Below are positions 43,070 through 51,632 of a stretch of DNA of 64,000 nucleotides, one piece after another. Source of the stretch: CAWACP01 sp963832965 (GTDB lineage Bacteria > Acidobacteriota > Terriglobia > Bryobacterales > Bryobacteraceae); contig CAWHVW010000005.1 of the NCBI GenBank assembly GCA_963832965.1, positions 682,001 to 746,000 of the forward strand, given 5' to 3'. Each line of letters opens with the position of its first letter. The stretch's first letter is position 1. A model generated the notes under the pieces. It saw only the letters and a list, made by a program, of their open reading frames with translations. It was not told the origin of the DNA and made no database searches. Both the position numbers and the translations under genes were made by a program.

Positions 43070-43336
43070 CTAACTCCGGTCCGCGCGCCAAACGCGGAAC
43101 GTAGTCGCCGGCTCGTTGGCATTCTCCAGCGGGAAGGTTCGCAGAGGCTCGACGCCTTTTACTCCCAGCGCGAGCAGACGCCGAATGTCCTCCTTCTCCG
43201 CATCGGAAAGCCGGCTCCCGTAGCTCTCCAGAATCGCGTCGTACTGCCTCCGCGCGTCGCCGGAGAGTGGAGCTTCCGCCGGTTGGGCCACGGCCGCGAC
43301 GGTTACAAGTCCTGTAGCGAAAGACCTCCGCGTCAC
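43070..43336 (-). CDS. small Tat-signal-type protein, amidase-associated
   Basis: 88 residues with a GTG start at 43336, two bases after the CADD-like stop. It begins TRRSFATGLVTVAAVA, a twin-arginine-like leader, followed by PLSGDARRQYDAILESYG and SDAEKEDIRRLLALGVKG and a final TFPLENANEPATTFRVW. It is too short to be an enzyme alone, and may be an exported subunit, an accessory of the amidase, or a leftover domain. The frame is open further upstream inside the CADD gene, but that is a shadow. Confidence 0.72.
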   Translation of the reverse strand: MTRRSFATGLVTVAAVAQPAEAPLSGDARRQYDAILESYGSRLSDAEKEDIRRLLALGVKGVEPLRTFPLENANEPATTFRVWRADRS

Positions 43337-43338
43337 GG

Positions 43339-44007
43339 TCAGCAGTCCATTCCGTGACGGCGGCATACGCCGGACAACATCTCCCACAACGCGTCCAGCG
43401 CTTGCGCGGAAGCATGCTTCACCGCGCCGGCATTGGCATCGGAAACGTGCTGCTCCAGCAGACGGCGTTCGGTGGCGGAATGCTCGCGGTCGGCCTCTTC
43501 GTGCACCACGAAATATTCGAGCGCTTCCGGGCTGCTCTTTCCGTAGAAGCGCTTGAGGCCGTCGATCTTCGACGCGGCCACGGCGGGGATCTGGCTTTCG
43601 TAGGAATACAGGGCCGCCAGGCCTTCGGCCGTCGAGCCATCGCGGCACAGACGGCGGAAAACATCCACCAGATTTCTGGTTTCAGCCCATGGCTCGGCTG
43701 ACCAGACCTCGTCAGCGGAGGCTCCCGCGGCGCCGGCAAACTGCATCCACAACTCGGGATGGTTCGGCGATCCCGCTTCTTCGTCGATCAGGTTTTGCAG
43801 AATCTGCCGTCGCGTGGGGGCGTCCGCGGTGTGCGAATGCAGGGCCGAGAGATATGCCGGGAACGCTTCGACGTGCCGGTAATATTGAATGGCGTAATCC
43901 TTGAGTGCGGCGGCCGTTAAATCGCCGCGGGTCCACGCCTGGTAGAACGGATGCGTCAGCAAGCTGCGGGCGGCAATCTGTTCATCAACGGACTCGAGTG
44001 TGGTCAT
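43339..44007 (-). CDS. CADD-like heme-oxygenase-fold di-metal enzyme (probable self-sacrificing pABA synthase)
   Basis: 222 residues, AGGAGA eight bases before the ATG. It begins PFYQAWTRGDLTAAALKDYA, a PqqC/CADD-type helical bundle. Key residues line up with Chlamydia CADD at a constant offset of five: Y22, E76 (DEEAGSPNH), H83, Y136, E137, K147, Y165, H169, D173 and H176 (VVHEEADREH) for CADD Y27, E81, H88, Y141, E142, K152, Y170, H174, D178 and H181. These are the metal ligands, the Tyr proposed to be consumed and the Lys amine donor, as I remember them. CADD supplies p-aminobenzoate for folate when the pabABC route is missing. It is followed by a small Tat-type gene and an amidase. Folate genes are not in the window. 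Confidence 0.83.
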   Translation of the reverse strand: MTTLESVDEQIAARSLLTHPFYQAWTRGDLTAAALKDYAIQYYRHVEAFPAYLSALHSHTADAPTRRQILQNLIDEEAGSPNHPELWMQFAGAAGASADEVWSAEPWAETRNLVDVFRRLCRDGSTAEGLAALYSYESQIPAVAASKIDGLKRFYGKSSPEALEYFVVHEEADREHSATERRLLEQHVSDANAGAVKHASAQALDALWEMLSGVCRRHGMDC

Positions 44008-44046
44008 GAGTTCTCCTCGTACGATTCATTCGATGATAGCGAAGTC

Positions 44047-44592
44047 TTATTTGCAGTGATCGCGTACCTGCGCCTCGGTGTTGGCGTACTCCTGCGCGGT
44101 GTCCAGCGCCTGCACCGCCGCCTGGGATAATCGCATGAACACCGCTCCCACGCGCGCCTGTATGGTTTGTTGGGTGGGGCCAAATTGCGATCGCGGCAGC
44201 CACGCCGTTGGGTTTACGAGTATAGCCGCGAACTGCGAATCCGCCCGAAGCTCCGCTTCCATGCGGGAGACCAGGCGCTCGTTGTCGCGAACGTGCTTCT
44301 GCTCATGCTGCAGCCAGATGGTTTGGGCGCACTGGCTCAGAGCGTTGGAAAGGTGAATTTCCTGCCGGAGGGTGAGGCGCAGCGTTCCGGTGTTGAAGCG
44401 GAAGTCGTTGTTCCGGGTCTCGTAGTGCAGAGCAGTCTGATCGATTCGGAGCACCGGTATGGTGATGCCGACAACCGTGGATCCGGGGGGCACGTGGGTC
44501 CCTTGCGCCTGCGCCAGCTGCAGGATTCTTGCGGGGTCGTCCAGAATCGGCCCGGTGGCCGGGGTGACGGCAGTCGCTATGGTCAGCGGCAT
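44047..44592 (-). CDS. hypothetical protein with HExxH-like motif
   Basis: 181 residues. It contains LQHEQKHVRDNE, which has the HExxH spacing of zinc metallopeptidases, within IWLQHEQKHVRDNERLV. A third ligand is not obvious. No signal peptide is seen. The N-terminal half is beta-rich (TVVGITIPVLRIDQTALH, NTGTLRLTLRQE). A tail with AAVQALDTAQEYAN is helical. It sits between the CADD-like gene (same strand, 39 bp downstream) and a divergent alcohol dehydrogenase. The function is unknown, and the motif may be a chance match. Confidence 0.68.
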   Translation of the reverse strand: MPLTIATAVTPATGPILDDPARILQLAQAQGTHVPPGSTVVGITIPVLRIDQTALHYETRNNDFRFNTGTLRLTLRQEIHLSNALSQCAQTIWLQHEQKHVRDNERLVSRMEAELRADSQFAAILVNPTAWLPRSQFGPTQQTIQARVGAVFMRLSQAAVQALDTAQEYANTEAQVRDHCK

Positions 44593-44657
44593 CCGCCCAT
44601 CATCGCATGAAGCCCGCGGGGTTACGAGACTCCCGGCGTACCCTGTAAGATGCCTCT

Positions 44658-45704
44658 ATGAAGGCTCTGCTGCTTTCCGAGTACAAGCGTCTGGAAATCG
44701 CGGACGTCCCAACCCCGGTTCCCGGTCCCGGCGAGGTTCTGCTGCGCGTCGCCGCCTGCGGCATTTGCGGAAGCGACGTGCATGGCTACGACGGATCCAC
44801 CGGCCGGCGCATCCCGCCCATTGTTATGGGACACGAGGCGGCAGGCACGGTGGTACGCCTGGGCGAGGGTGCGAGCGGATTCGCCGAAGGGGATCGCGTC
44901 ACCTTCGATTCCACCGTGTACTGCGGCCGCTGCCCGTATTGCCTGCGCGGCCTCGCCAATCTCTGCGATCAGCGGCAAATTGTTGGCGTGTCCACGCCCG
45001 ACTTCCGCCGCCACGGAGCATTTTCCGAGTATGTGACGGTCCCCAGCCGCATCGTGTATCGTCTGCCGGATCAGCTTTCGTTCGCGCATGCCGCCATGCT
45101 GGAGGCGGTTTCGGTGGCTCTGCATGCGGTGTCGTTCTCAAAGGCGGCGGAGAGCCCGACAGCTTTGGTTATTGGAGCGGGAATGATCGGCCTGCTCACC
45201 TTGCAGGCGCTGCGGGCCGAAGGCTTCCCGCGCGTGTTCATCGCGGACCTGGACGAAACCCGGCTGCGCCTCGCGGCGCGCCTCGGAGCGGCAGCTACCT
45301 TTCAGGCATCCGGGCCTGATCTCATCGCGCAGGTTCTCGCTGCCACCGGCGGCGAAGGTGTGGATGTGGCCATCGAATGCGTGGGGCGCGACGAAACCGT
45401 TCGTGGCGCGATAGACTCGGTTCGCAAGGGCGGGGCGGTGACGCTGGTTGGCAACATCCGCGCCGAAGTGACGCTGCCCCTGCAGAAAGTAGTGTCCCGC
45501 CAGATTCGCCTGCAAGGCTCCGCGGCGTCCTCGGGCGAGTACCCACGCGCCATCGAGTTGCTCGGCAATGGGGCGATTCAGGTTGAGCCGCTTATTACCG
45601 CCGTGGCGCCGCTGGAAGACGGGCCGCGCTGGTTCGAGCGCCTCTATGCGGGGGAGCCGAATCTGATGAAGGTGGTTCTCACTCCGGAGAGTTCCCATGT
45701 CTGA
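44658..45704 (+). CDS. zinc-dependent medium-chain alcohol/polyol dehydrogenase
   Basis: 348 residues. Catalytic zinc ligands are in CGICGSDVHG and GHEAAGTVVRLGEG. Structural zinc cysteines are CGRCPYCLRGLANLC. The Rossmann segment is ALVIGAGMIGLLTLQALRA. This fits MDR enzymes of the sorbitol, threonine or galactitol-phosphate dehydrogenase branch. A TAAGAT box (44646-44651) ends six bases before the ATG with no visible ribosome-binding site. It overlaps the SDR gene by eight bases, so both likely act on related polyols or keto-acids, as in sugar-acid catabolic pairs. Confidence 0.9.
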   Translation: MKALLLSEYKRLEIADVPTPVPGPGEVLLRVAACGICGSDVHGYDGSTGRRIPPIVMGHEAAGTVVRLGEGASGFAEGDRVTFDSTVYCGRCPYCLRGLANLCDQRQIVGVSTPDFRRHGAFSEYVTVPSRIVYRLPDQLSFAHAAMLEAVSVALHAVSFSKAAESPTALVIGAGMIGLLTLQALRAEGFPRVFIADLDETRLRLAARLGAAATFQASGPDLIAQVLAATGGEGVDVAIECVGRDETVRGAIDSVRKGGAVTLVGNIRAEVTLPLQKVVSRQIRLQGSAASSGEYPRAIELLGNGAIQVEPLITAVAPLEDGPRWFERLYAGEPNLMKVVLTPESSHV

Positions 45705-46506
45705 TCTTTTCGATCTCAGCGGGCAGGTGGCCATCGTGACGGGCACCAGCCGCGGTCTGGGGCAATATTTCGCCCGCGCGCTGGCCAAGGCCGGCGCCGA
45801 CCTGGTGCTCACCAGCCGCAAGCGCGCCACTCTCGCGCCGTTTGAGCGCGAAATAGAGGCGCTGGGGCGCCGTGCCGTCTCGCTCGAACTGGACGTGCGC
45901 GACCCGGCGAGCATCGAACGAATGGCTGAAGAGGCGCAGAAGGCGTACGGCCATATCGACATTCTTGTGAACAACGCGGGCACTAATGTGCGCAAGCCCG
46001 CCGTCGACGTGACCTGGGATGATTGGAACCTCATCCTGGACACTAACCTGCGCGGCAGCTTCTTCGTGGCCCAGGCGGTGGCTCGGCGCATGATTCCCCG
46101 AGGTTACGGGCGGATCATCAACATCGGCTCGGTAACCAGCGTATTCGGCTATCCGGGCCTTGCACCTTATGGGGCAAGCCGGGGCGGCATTCGGCAGCTC
46201 ACCATGAGCCTGGCCGCCGACTGGGGCAAACACGGAATCACCGTGAACTGCCTGGCCCCCGGCTGGTTCCGCACGGACCAGAACAAGGTGCTGTACGAGG
46301 ACAAGGGCTGGGTGGAATATCTGGTGGAGCGCATTCCGGCGCAGCGGCCCGGCCGTCCGGACGATCTGGACGCCGCAGTGGTGTTTTTGGCGGCGGAATC
46401 CAGCCGCTATGTCAGCGGCCAGACGCTGCTGGTGGATGGCGGGATTTCCACGGGGTCGACGCGGGCGACGGTGCGGCAACCGCAGCCTCCGGCAAACGAA
46501 GGCTGA
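45697..46506 (+). CDS. short-chain dehydrogenase/reductase with Y-x3-R in place of Y-x3-K
   Basis: 269 residues. The cofactor loop is TGTSRGLGQYFARAL, followed by NNAG in the active-site half, IINIGSVTSV with the catalytic Ser, and YGASRGGIRQLTMSLA in place of the usual Y-x3-K. The Lys that normally lowers the Tyr pKa is therefore Arg. The nearest groups are gluconate 5-dehydrogenase and KduD-type reductases, judging by GRPDDLDAAVVFLAAES. It overlaps the alcohol dehydrogenase and probably works with it. The substitution could still support catalysis or could alter cofactor binding. Confidence 0.87.
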   Translation: MSDLFDLSGQVAIVTGTSRGLGQYFARALAKAGADLVLTSRKRATLAPFEREIEALGRRAVSLELDVRDPASIERMAEEAQKAYGHIDILVNNAGTNVRKPAVDVTWDDWNLILDTNLRGSFFVAQAVARRMIPRGYGRIINIGSVTSVFGYPGLAPYGASRGGIRQLTMSLAADWGKHGITVNCLAPGWFRTDQNKVLYEDKGWVEYLVERIPAQRPGRPDDLDAAVVFLAAESSRYVSGQTLLVDGGISTGSTRATVRQPQPPANEG

Positions 46507-46547
46507 AACCTGTAGGCATAGATCCCGGACGCAGAATGCGGAGCTCG

Positions 46548-46949
46548 ATGAGAACTGAATTGCTACGATTCGACGGCGCTGTCGAGCGGGATCCCGCCAT
46601 CGATACGTGGATGAAAGAGCATGCCGGTGAATTGGGAGCCATCGCGCATCGGTGGTTTGAGGCGATGCGAAAATGCGGGGACGAAGTTCGCGAGCTGTTG
46701 CATGACGGCTGTCCGGTTGCATGTCTGGGAGGTGCGCCCTTTGGCTACGTCAATGTATTCACTTCGCACGTAAACGTAGGGTTCTTTCACGGCGAGGCGC
46801 TGCCGGATCCGGCCCGCTTGTTGCAAGGCGCCGGCAGGTTCATGCGCCATGTGAAGCTGAGGCCGGGAACGCCCACAAACGCCGTGGCCCTAAGCAGGCT
46901 CATCGAAATCGCGTACTCGGACGTAAAGGCGCGCGTCGAAAACGGCTAG
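46548..46949 (+). CDS. DUF1801 domain protein
   Basis: 133 residues. ATG 46548 follows GGAG at the right distance and is preferred over 46536. DUF1801 features are an N-terminal helix and the PFGYVNVFTSHVNVGFFHG segment, followed by FMRHVKLRPGTPTN. The family is a small alpha/beta fold of unknown function. It lies 42 bp after the SDR gene on the same strand. Confidence 0.82.
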   Translation: MRTELLRFDGAVERDPAIDTWMKEHAGELGAIAHRWFEAMRKCGDEVRELLHDGCPVACLGGAPFGYVNVFTSHVNVGFFHGEALPDPARLLQGAGRFMRHVKLRPGTPTNAVALSRLIEIAYSDVKARVENG

Positions 46950-46999
46950 CGCGGAGAAACGGCTCGAGGAGGTCGTGGACGCCACCTATAGAATGGGGC

Positions 47000-48281
47000 A
47001 TGCCCGCACACCGGTGGATCACGGGATACCGCGGACTGGTGCCGGGAGCGGAACCCGAGGAGATCCGGCAGTACCAATCGCGCCAGTTGCGCGCGCTCGT
47101 CCACCACGCCTACGAACGGGTTCCATACTATCGCCGCCTGTTTGATGAAGCGCGCCTGAAACCGGACCAGGTCCGAACGCTGGACGATCTTGCGAGGATA
47201 CCTCCAACTTCGCGCACCGATCTGCAGGGCCTGCCGGAGGAAGACCTCGTCGCGCGCGGGTTCGATCCGCGGAAGCTGGTGGTAAATCGTACCAGCGGCT
47301 CCTCCGGTGAGCCGCTGAGTACACGACGCACCTGGTTCGAAGAAAGACTCCTACAAGCCTACCGACTACAGGTCTTGTTTCGTCTCGGCATGCGGCTGAC
47401 CGATCGACGGGTCGCGGTGGTCGAAGCGGAGCTGAAACGGATCCCCATGTACATGCGGTCGGGGATTCTCCGCTACGAAGAGATCAATTGTCTGTGGGCG
47501 CCGGATCGCATTCTCGCCCGGCTCCGCGAAACCCGACCGGATGTGCTACGCGGATACCCGAGCACGCTTTCCTGGCTGGCCGTGAACCTGACCGACTCGG
47601 ACCGCGAACTGATTCGTCCCCCGCTTCATCACCACCGATTCCGAGGTGATGACAAGCGACATGCGTGAGCGAATCCGTCAGGGGTTTCGGGCACCGGTAA
47701 TCGATTTCTACGACAGCAACGAGTTCAACATGATCGCCTGGGAGTGCCCTTCGGACGGGCTCTATCACGTGTCCGAAGCGACGGTAATTGCGGAGGTGGT
47801 GCGCGACGGCCGCCCGGTGGGACAGGGTGAAGAAGGTGAGTTCGTAGGTACTGCGCTGCACTCGTGGGCGATGCCGTTCCTCCGCTTCCGTCTTCAGGAC
47901 CTGGTGACGCGCGGCGCCAGCGGCTCAATCCTGACCCGAGTTCAAGGCCGAGTGATGGATTGTTTCCTGCTGCCGGATGGCCGGAGCATTCACCCCTATT
48001 CACTCGTCAGTCCCCTGGTGAGCCAAGCGCCGTGGCTCAGGCAATACCAGATCATTCAAGAGCGCGCCGAACACGTTCGGGTCAAACTGGTGCCCGTTCC
48101 GGGCATGAAGCCGGGACCGGAGGCCATTGCCACTCTCAGCCGTATTCTGTCCAACACGCTGGGCGCGGGCGTTAGTGTGGACGTCGACCTGGTTGAGCGC
48201 ATATGGCCGGGCCCCAACGGCAAGTTCCGCCCCTACTATCGCGCTCAGAACGAGCCGTCTTACTACCGTGCTGGCGCCTAA
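47000..48281 (+). pseudogene. phenylacetate-CoA ligase/CapK-like adenylating enzyme, frameshifted
   Basis: An ATG at 47000 opens a frame ending at 47668, and a second frame runs from about 47646 to 48281. The first covers YERVPYYRRLFDEARL, VVNRTSGSSGEPLSTRRTWF and PDVLRGYPSTLSWLAV. The second continues with TSDMRERIRQGFRAP, IDFYDSNEFNMIAWE, and LPDGRSIHPYSL. Removing one C from the run 47618-47622 joins them smoothly (LIRPRFITTDSEVMTSDMRE), giving about 426 residues, the size of CapK/PaaK-type proteins. In related gene clusters these serve in capsule or phenazine-like biosynthesis, often activating a carboxylate. Either the gene is decayed or the extra C is an error. A TAGAAT box ends five bases before the ATG. 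Confidence 0.82.
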
Positions 48282-48299
48282 GTACGCCGCTTGTTCAGT

Positions 48300-48791
48300 T
48301 CAGCCGGACTCTTTCAGCAGCGCGTCCAGTTCGCCGCTGACTTCCTCTTCTCCCACGGCGCCCACAAACACTTTGGCGACGCGGCCCTTGCGGTCAATTA
48401 ATAGCGTCGTCGGCAGCGACTCCACTTCGTTGGCTAGTTCGAAGCTGGAGTCGGGCACCAGAACGATATACGGCACTTTGTATTCACGCAGGAAGGCGGG
48501 CACGACCTGGCGGGGGTCATCGTCCATGGAAATGCTGACCATTTCCACGCCTCTGGGCCGGTAATCGCGGTACAGCCGGACCAGACCCGGCGTCTCCGCG
48601 CGGCAGGGCGGGCACCAGGTGGCCCAGAAATTCACCAGCACCACTTTGCCACGGCGGTCGCTAAGCTGCCAGCGGGAACCCGCGAGGTCGGCCAGACGGA
48701 AATCAATAGGTTGCTGGCGCCCTCCTGCCGGGGAAACGCTCTCCGCCGGCTTCGAGCGGTCGCGCAGCATGACCACTGCCAGAATGCCCAC
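48300..48791 (-). CDS. membrane-anchored TlpA/ResA-like thioredoxin
   Basis: 163 residues from a GTG start, but the frame is open upstream (VIKALKLFILLAA), so the true start is uncertain and a membrane anchor probably precedes LRDRS. The redox motif is WCPPC in VLVNFWATWCPPCRAE, and the cis-Pro is in VESLPTTLLIDRKGR. The Pro-rich hydrophilic linker fits a periplasmic tethered enzyme. Members keep cytochrome c maturation or other envelope thiols reduced. Confidence 0.87.
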   Translation of the reverse strand: MGILAVVMLRDRSKPAESVSPAGGRQQPIDFRLADLAGSRWQLSDRRGKVVLVNFWATWCPPCRAETPGLVRLYRDYRPRGVEMVSISMDDDPRQVVPAFLREYKVPYIVLVPDSSFELANEVESLPTTLLIDRKGRVAKVFVGAVGEEEVSGELDALLKESG

Positions 48792-48923
48792 CGCGGCCAG
48801 CAGGATGAACAGCTTCAGCGCTTTGATGACTTCGCTACTCAGGACGTTGCCTTCTGTCTATTACTACGATGCATCAATCGGGAGGGCGCCCGCAGAACCG
48901 GGCGGTACAATAAAGGCGGTTCG

Positions 48924-49217
48924 ATGTTCCGCATCATCTTCTACCTGCTCTGCACGGTTTTTCTGATCAGTTTTGTGCGCAGCGTGATCGGAGTGATCGG
49001 GAAAGCGCTGTCGGCGCTGCTGGGCCCTGCGCCGAAACGGCCGTCTACTCCCGCGGGCGGCAATGTGCCGCTAACGGGCGAACTGCGCCGCGATCCGGTC
49101 TGCGGGACGTACATCGCCACCAGCACTTCCCTCAAGCACGCAGCCGGTTCCGAAACCGTGTACTTCTGTTCGGCGGCCTGCCGCGACAAATTCCTCGCTT
49201 CGGCTGCTTCCCGCTAG
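48924..49217 (+). CDS. small membrane-anchored YHS-domain protein
   Basis: 97 residues. One hydrophobic helix at the N-terminus (IIFYLLCTVFLISFVRSVIG), a Pro/Gly linker, then a YHS-type zinc/metal-binding domain (RRDPVCGTYIATSTSL and VYFCSAACRDKFL with its three Cys). YHS proteins often bind copper or other soft metals. TACAAT (48906-48911) ends 12 bases before the ATG. It diverges from the TlpA-like gene. Confidence 0.82.
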   Translation: MFRIIFYLLCTVFLISFVRSVIGVIGKALSALLGPAPKRPSTPAGGNVPLTGELRRDPVCGTYIATSTSLKHAAGSETVYFCSAACRDKFLASAASR

Positions 49218-49226
49218 CAGTGCCGC

Positions 49227-51476
49227 TTAATCGATCTTCACAGGACTGGTAAGCGGCGTAGCCGCGGACGACCCACCAACCAGAATCTTGTAGTCGCCGG
49301 GAACCAGTTCCCAGGCGTCCTTATCCACATTGAAGATGGAAAGGAATTGCGGGTCTATGTTCAGGGTTACTTTCTTCGATTCGCCGGGCGCAAGGTTCAC
49401 TCTCTGCCACGCCACCAGGCGCTTCGGAGGCTCTTCGGTGGATGGCGGCAGCGCCGCGTACACTTCGGCGATCTCCACTCCGGCGCGCGTGCCGCGGTTG
49501 CGCACGCTGAACGTCACCTCCACCGTTTTGCCGGGAGTTACCGCGAGGCCCGAATACGAGAAAGCCGTGTAAGAAAGACCGAAGCCGAACGGGAACAGCG
49601 GGGTCTTGTTCTCAGCGTCATACCACTTGTAGCCCACCTTCAAGCCTTCCGAATAGTTCACCTCATAAGGGGCCGGCGGGGTGGCGCCCGGCGTCGGTTG
49701 GCTCCGCGAATAGGCCGGAGGCTTCTCGATAACCGGGCGGGGCAGGTCAGCCTCGCTCTTCGGGAAGGTGACGGGCAATTTTGCCGAGGGGTTCACGTCG
49801 CCGAACAGAATGGCCGTCACCGCTTCGGCGCCGCGAATGCCCGGATACCACGATTCCAGAATCGCGCCCACTTTATCCACCCATGGCATCAACACCGGAC
49901 CACCGGTCTCCAGCACGACGACGGTGCGCGGATTGGCAGCGGCAACGGCGCTCACCACGGTGTCCTGATTGCCAGGAGGCGTCAACGACACGTCGCGGCC
50001 TTCGCTGGCCGGCTGATTCACAAACACGATAGCGACATCCGATGCGCTGGCCAGCGCCGCTGCGGCGACCGGATCCGTGCCCGGGTCATACGTTACCTTT
50101 GCGCCGGGCACCCTCGCGCGAATGGCCTTCAGCGGTGAAGACGGATACCACACAATCCCATCCCATCGCCGCGGGCCGGGAGTCGCAACGGCGCTCCCGC
50201 CCGGCGGATCTACCTGCGCGGAACCACCACCGGAGAGAACTCCAACGTCGGCGTGCGAGCCGATGACCGCAATAGTCCGGATGGCCGAGGCGTGCAATGG
50301 CAGCTGCGCGTCGTTGTTCTTCAACAGCACCGTGCCTTGTTCGGCCACATGCTGCGCGAAATCGAGGCCGCCAAAGACATCCACCACCTGCGTCTGGTAA
50401 CGGTTGTCGAAAAGGCCAATGGCGAACTCGGTGCGCAGAATGCGGTGCACCATGTCGTTCACGCGCGCCACCGGCACTTCACCGCTCTCCACCGCCTTTT
50501 TCAGTTCGTCGCCAAAGAACGGGCCTTTGGGGTTGCCCGGCATCTCCTGATCGAGGCCGGCGAGAGCGGCTTTTACGGTGCTGTGAGTGCCCCACCAGTC
50601 CGAAACCACCCAGCCCTTGAAGCCCCAATCCTTTTTCAGCACATCGTTCAGCAGATAACTGTTCTCGCAGGAGTGGTCGCCGTTGACCAGGTTGTAGGAG
50701 CACATCACCGCGCCGGCCCCGGAATCGCGAATGGCGATTTCAAAAGCCAGCAGATCGGTCTCTCTCATGGCGCGCTTGTCGGCGATGGCGTTGACGATAT
50801 TGCGTCCGCTCTCCTGGTCGTTGAGCGCGTAGTGTTTGATGTCGCCGATGACGCCCTGGGCCTGCAAGCCTTTCATGAGCTGGCCATCGAGGGTGCCCGC
50901 CAGAATGGGATCTTCACCGTCGTACTCGAAGTTGCGGCCGTTGCGCGGCTCGCGCGTGATGTTGACGCCACCGCCAAGCGACATGTTGTACCCCTGATCG
51001 CGCAGTTCGCGTCCGATGAGGGCGCCGTAATCATAGGCCGTTTTCAAATCCCACGAGGAGGCGTCGGCAAGACAGGAAGGCAGGGCGGTGGAATAGCGGC
51101 TGTGAGCCGCGCCAAGGGTGACGCCCACGGCGGAATCGGCCATCTGAATGTCAGGAATCCCCAGCCGCGCGATGCCGGGCACGAACCCGGCGCCGCCCAG
51201 CGAACGCGCGGCAACCACCGGGTCCACCTGGCCCAGGCGATTCGAGCCCTGTATTCCGCTTCCGTGCACCAACTGGATCTTTTCGTCCAGGGTCATTTGC
51301 TCGATGAGCAGATCGGCGCGCTTATCCGGCGACAGCGATTTATCCAGCCAGCCCCGTGTAGCCGGGGGAGCCGGCGCAGGGGAGACCTGGGCTGCCACGG
51401 GCAGGACGGCGCCCGCGAGAAGAGTAAGGGAGATTCCAATAAACCGCAGTGTTCCTGCGACGGCCTTGTCGGACAT
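49227..51476 (-). CDS. glycoside hydrolase family 3 (beta-glucosidase-like), secreted
   Basis: 749 residues from ATG 51476 (GGAG nine bases upstream). Signal peptide, then a GH3 barrel: LIEQMTLDEKIQLVHG, DGEDPILAG, IKHYALNDQESGR and the nucleophile loop VVSDWWGTHS. The C-terminal GH3 domain follows (RTIAVIGSHADVGVLSGGGS) with the fibronectin-III-like tail ending the protein (ALPPSTEEPPKRLVAWQRV). It most likely hydrolyses beta-glucosides in the periplasm; close GH3 members also cleave xylosides. It is next to the gmd promoter but oriented away from it. Confidence 0.93.
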   Translation of the reverse strand: MSDKAVAGTLRFIGISLTLLAGAVLPVAAQVSPAPAPPATRGWLDKSLSPDKRADLLIEQMTLDEKIQLVHGSGIQGSNRLGQVDPVVAARSLGGAGFVPGIARLGIPDIQMADSAVGVTLGAAHSRYSTALPSCLADASSWDLKTAYDYGALIGRELRDQGYNMSLGGGVNITREPRNGRNFEYDGEDPILAGTLDGQLMKGLQAQGVIGDIKHYALNDQESGRNIVNAIADKRAMRETDLLAFEIAIRDSGAGAVMCSYNLVNGDHSCENSYLLNDVLKKDWGFKGWVVSDWWGTHSTVKAALAGLDQEMPGNPKGPFFGDELKKAVESGEVPVARVNDMVHRILRTEFAIGLFDNRYQTQVVDVFGGLDFAQHVAEQGTVLLKNNDAQLPLHASAIRTIAVIGSHADVGVLSGGGSAQVDPPGGSAVATPGPRRWDGIVWYPSSPLKAIRARVPGAKVTYDPGTDPVAAAALASASDVAIVFVNQPASEGRDVSLTPPGNQDTVVSAVAAANPRTVVVLETGGPVLMPWVDKVGAILESWYPGIRGAEAVTAILFGDVNPSAKLPVTFPKSEADLPRPVIEKPPAYSRSQPTPGATPPAPYEVNYSEGLKVGYKWYDAENKTPLFPFGFGLSYTAFSYSGLAVTPGKTVEVTFSVRNRGTRAGVEIAEVYAALPPSTEEPPKRLVAWQRVNLAPGESKKVTLNIDPQFLSIFNVDKDAWELVPGDYKILVGGSSAATPLTSPVKID

Positions 51477-51515
51477 TACACGCTCCTGGTGTGTGTGGGC
51501 GGGGTGCGCAATCGG

Positions 51516-51544
51516 TTGGCGCTGCCCGCCTTTGGTAGTATAGC
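51516..51544 (+). promoter_or_regulatory. predicted sigma-70 promoter of gmd-fcl
   Basis: TTGGCG (51516-51521), exactly 17 bp spacer, TATAGC (51539-51544). Transcription from here would leave an 80-90 base leader before gmd at 51633. Confidence 0.55.
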
Positions 51545-51632
51545 GTTGCCTTTCCAACATACGCAGGGTTCGAGGACAAAGTTCATCCGGCGCGCATGGG
51601 TATCATGGGAGGGAGGAATCGGCGCGCGACGC

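Noticed and set aside
50253..51632. N-terminal extension of the gmd frame
   Set aside because: Antisense to the GH3 gene; gmd homology starts at the ATG at 51633.
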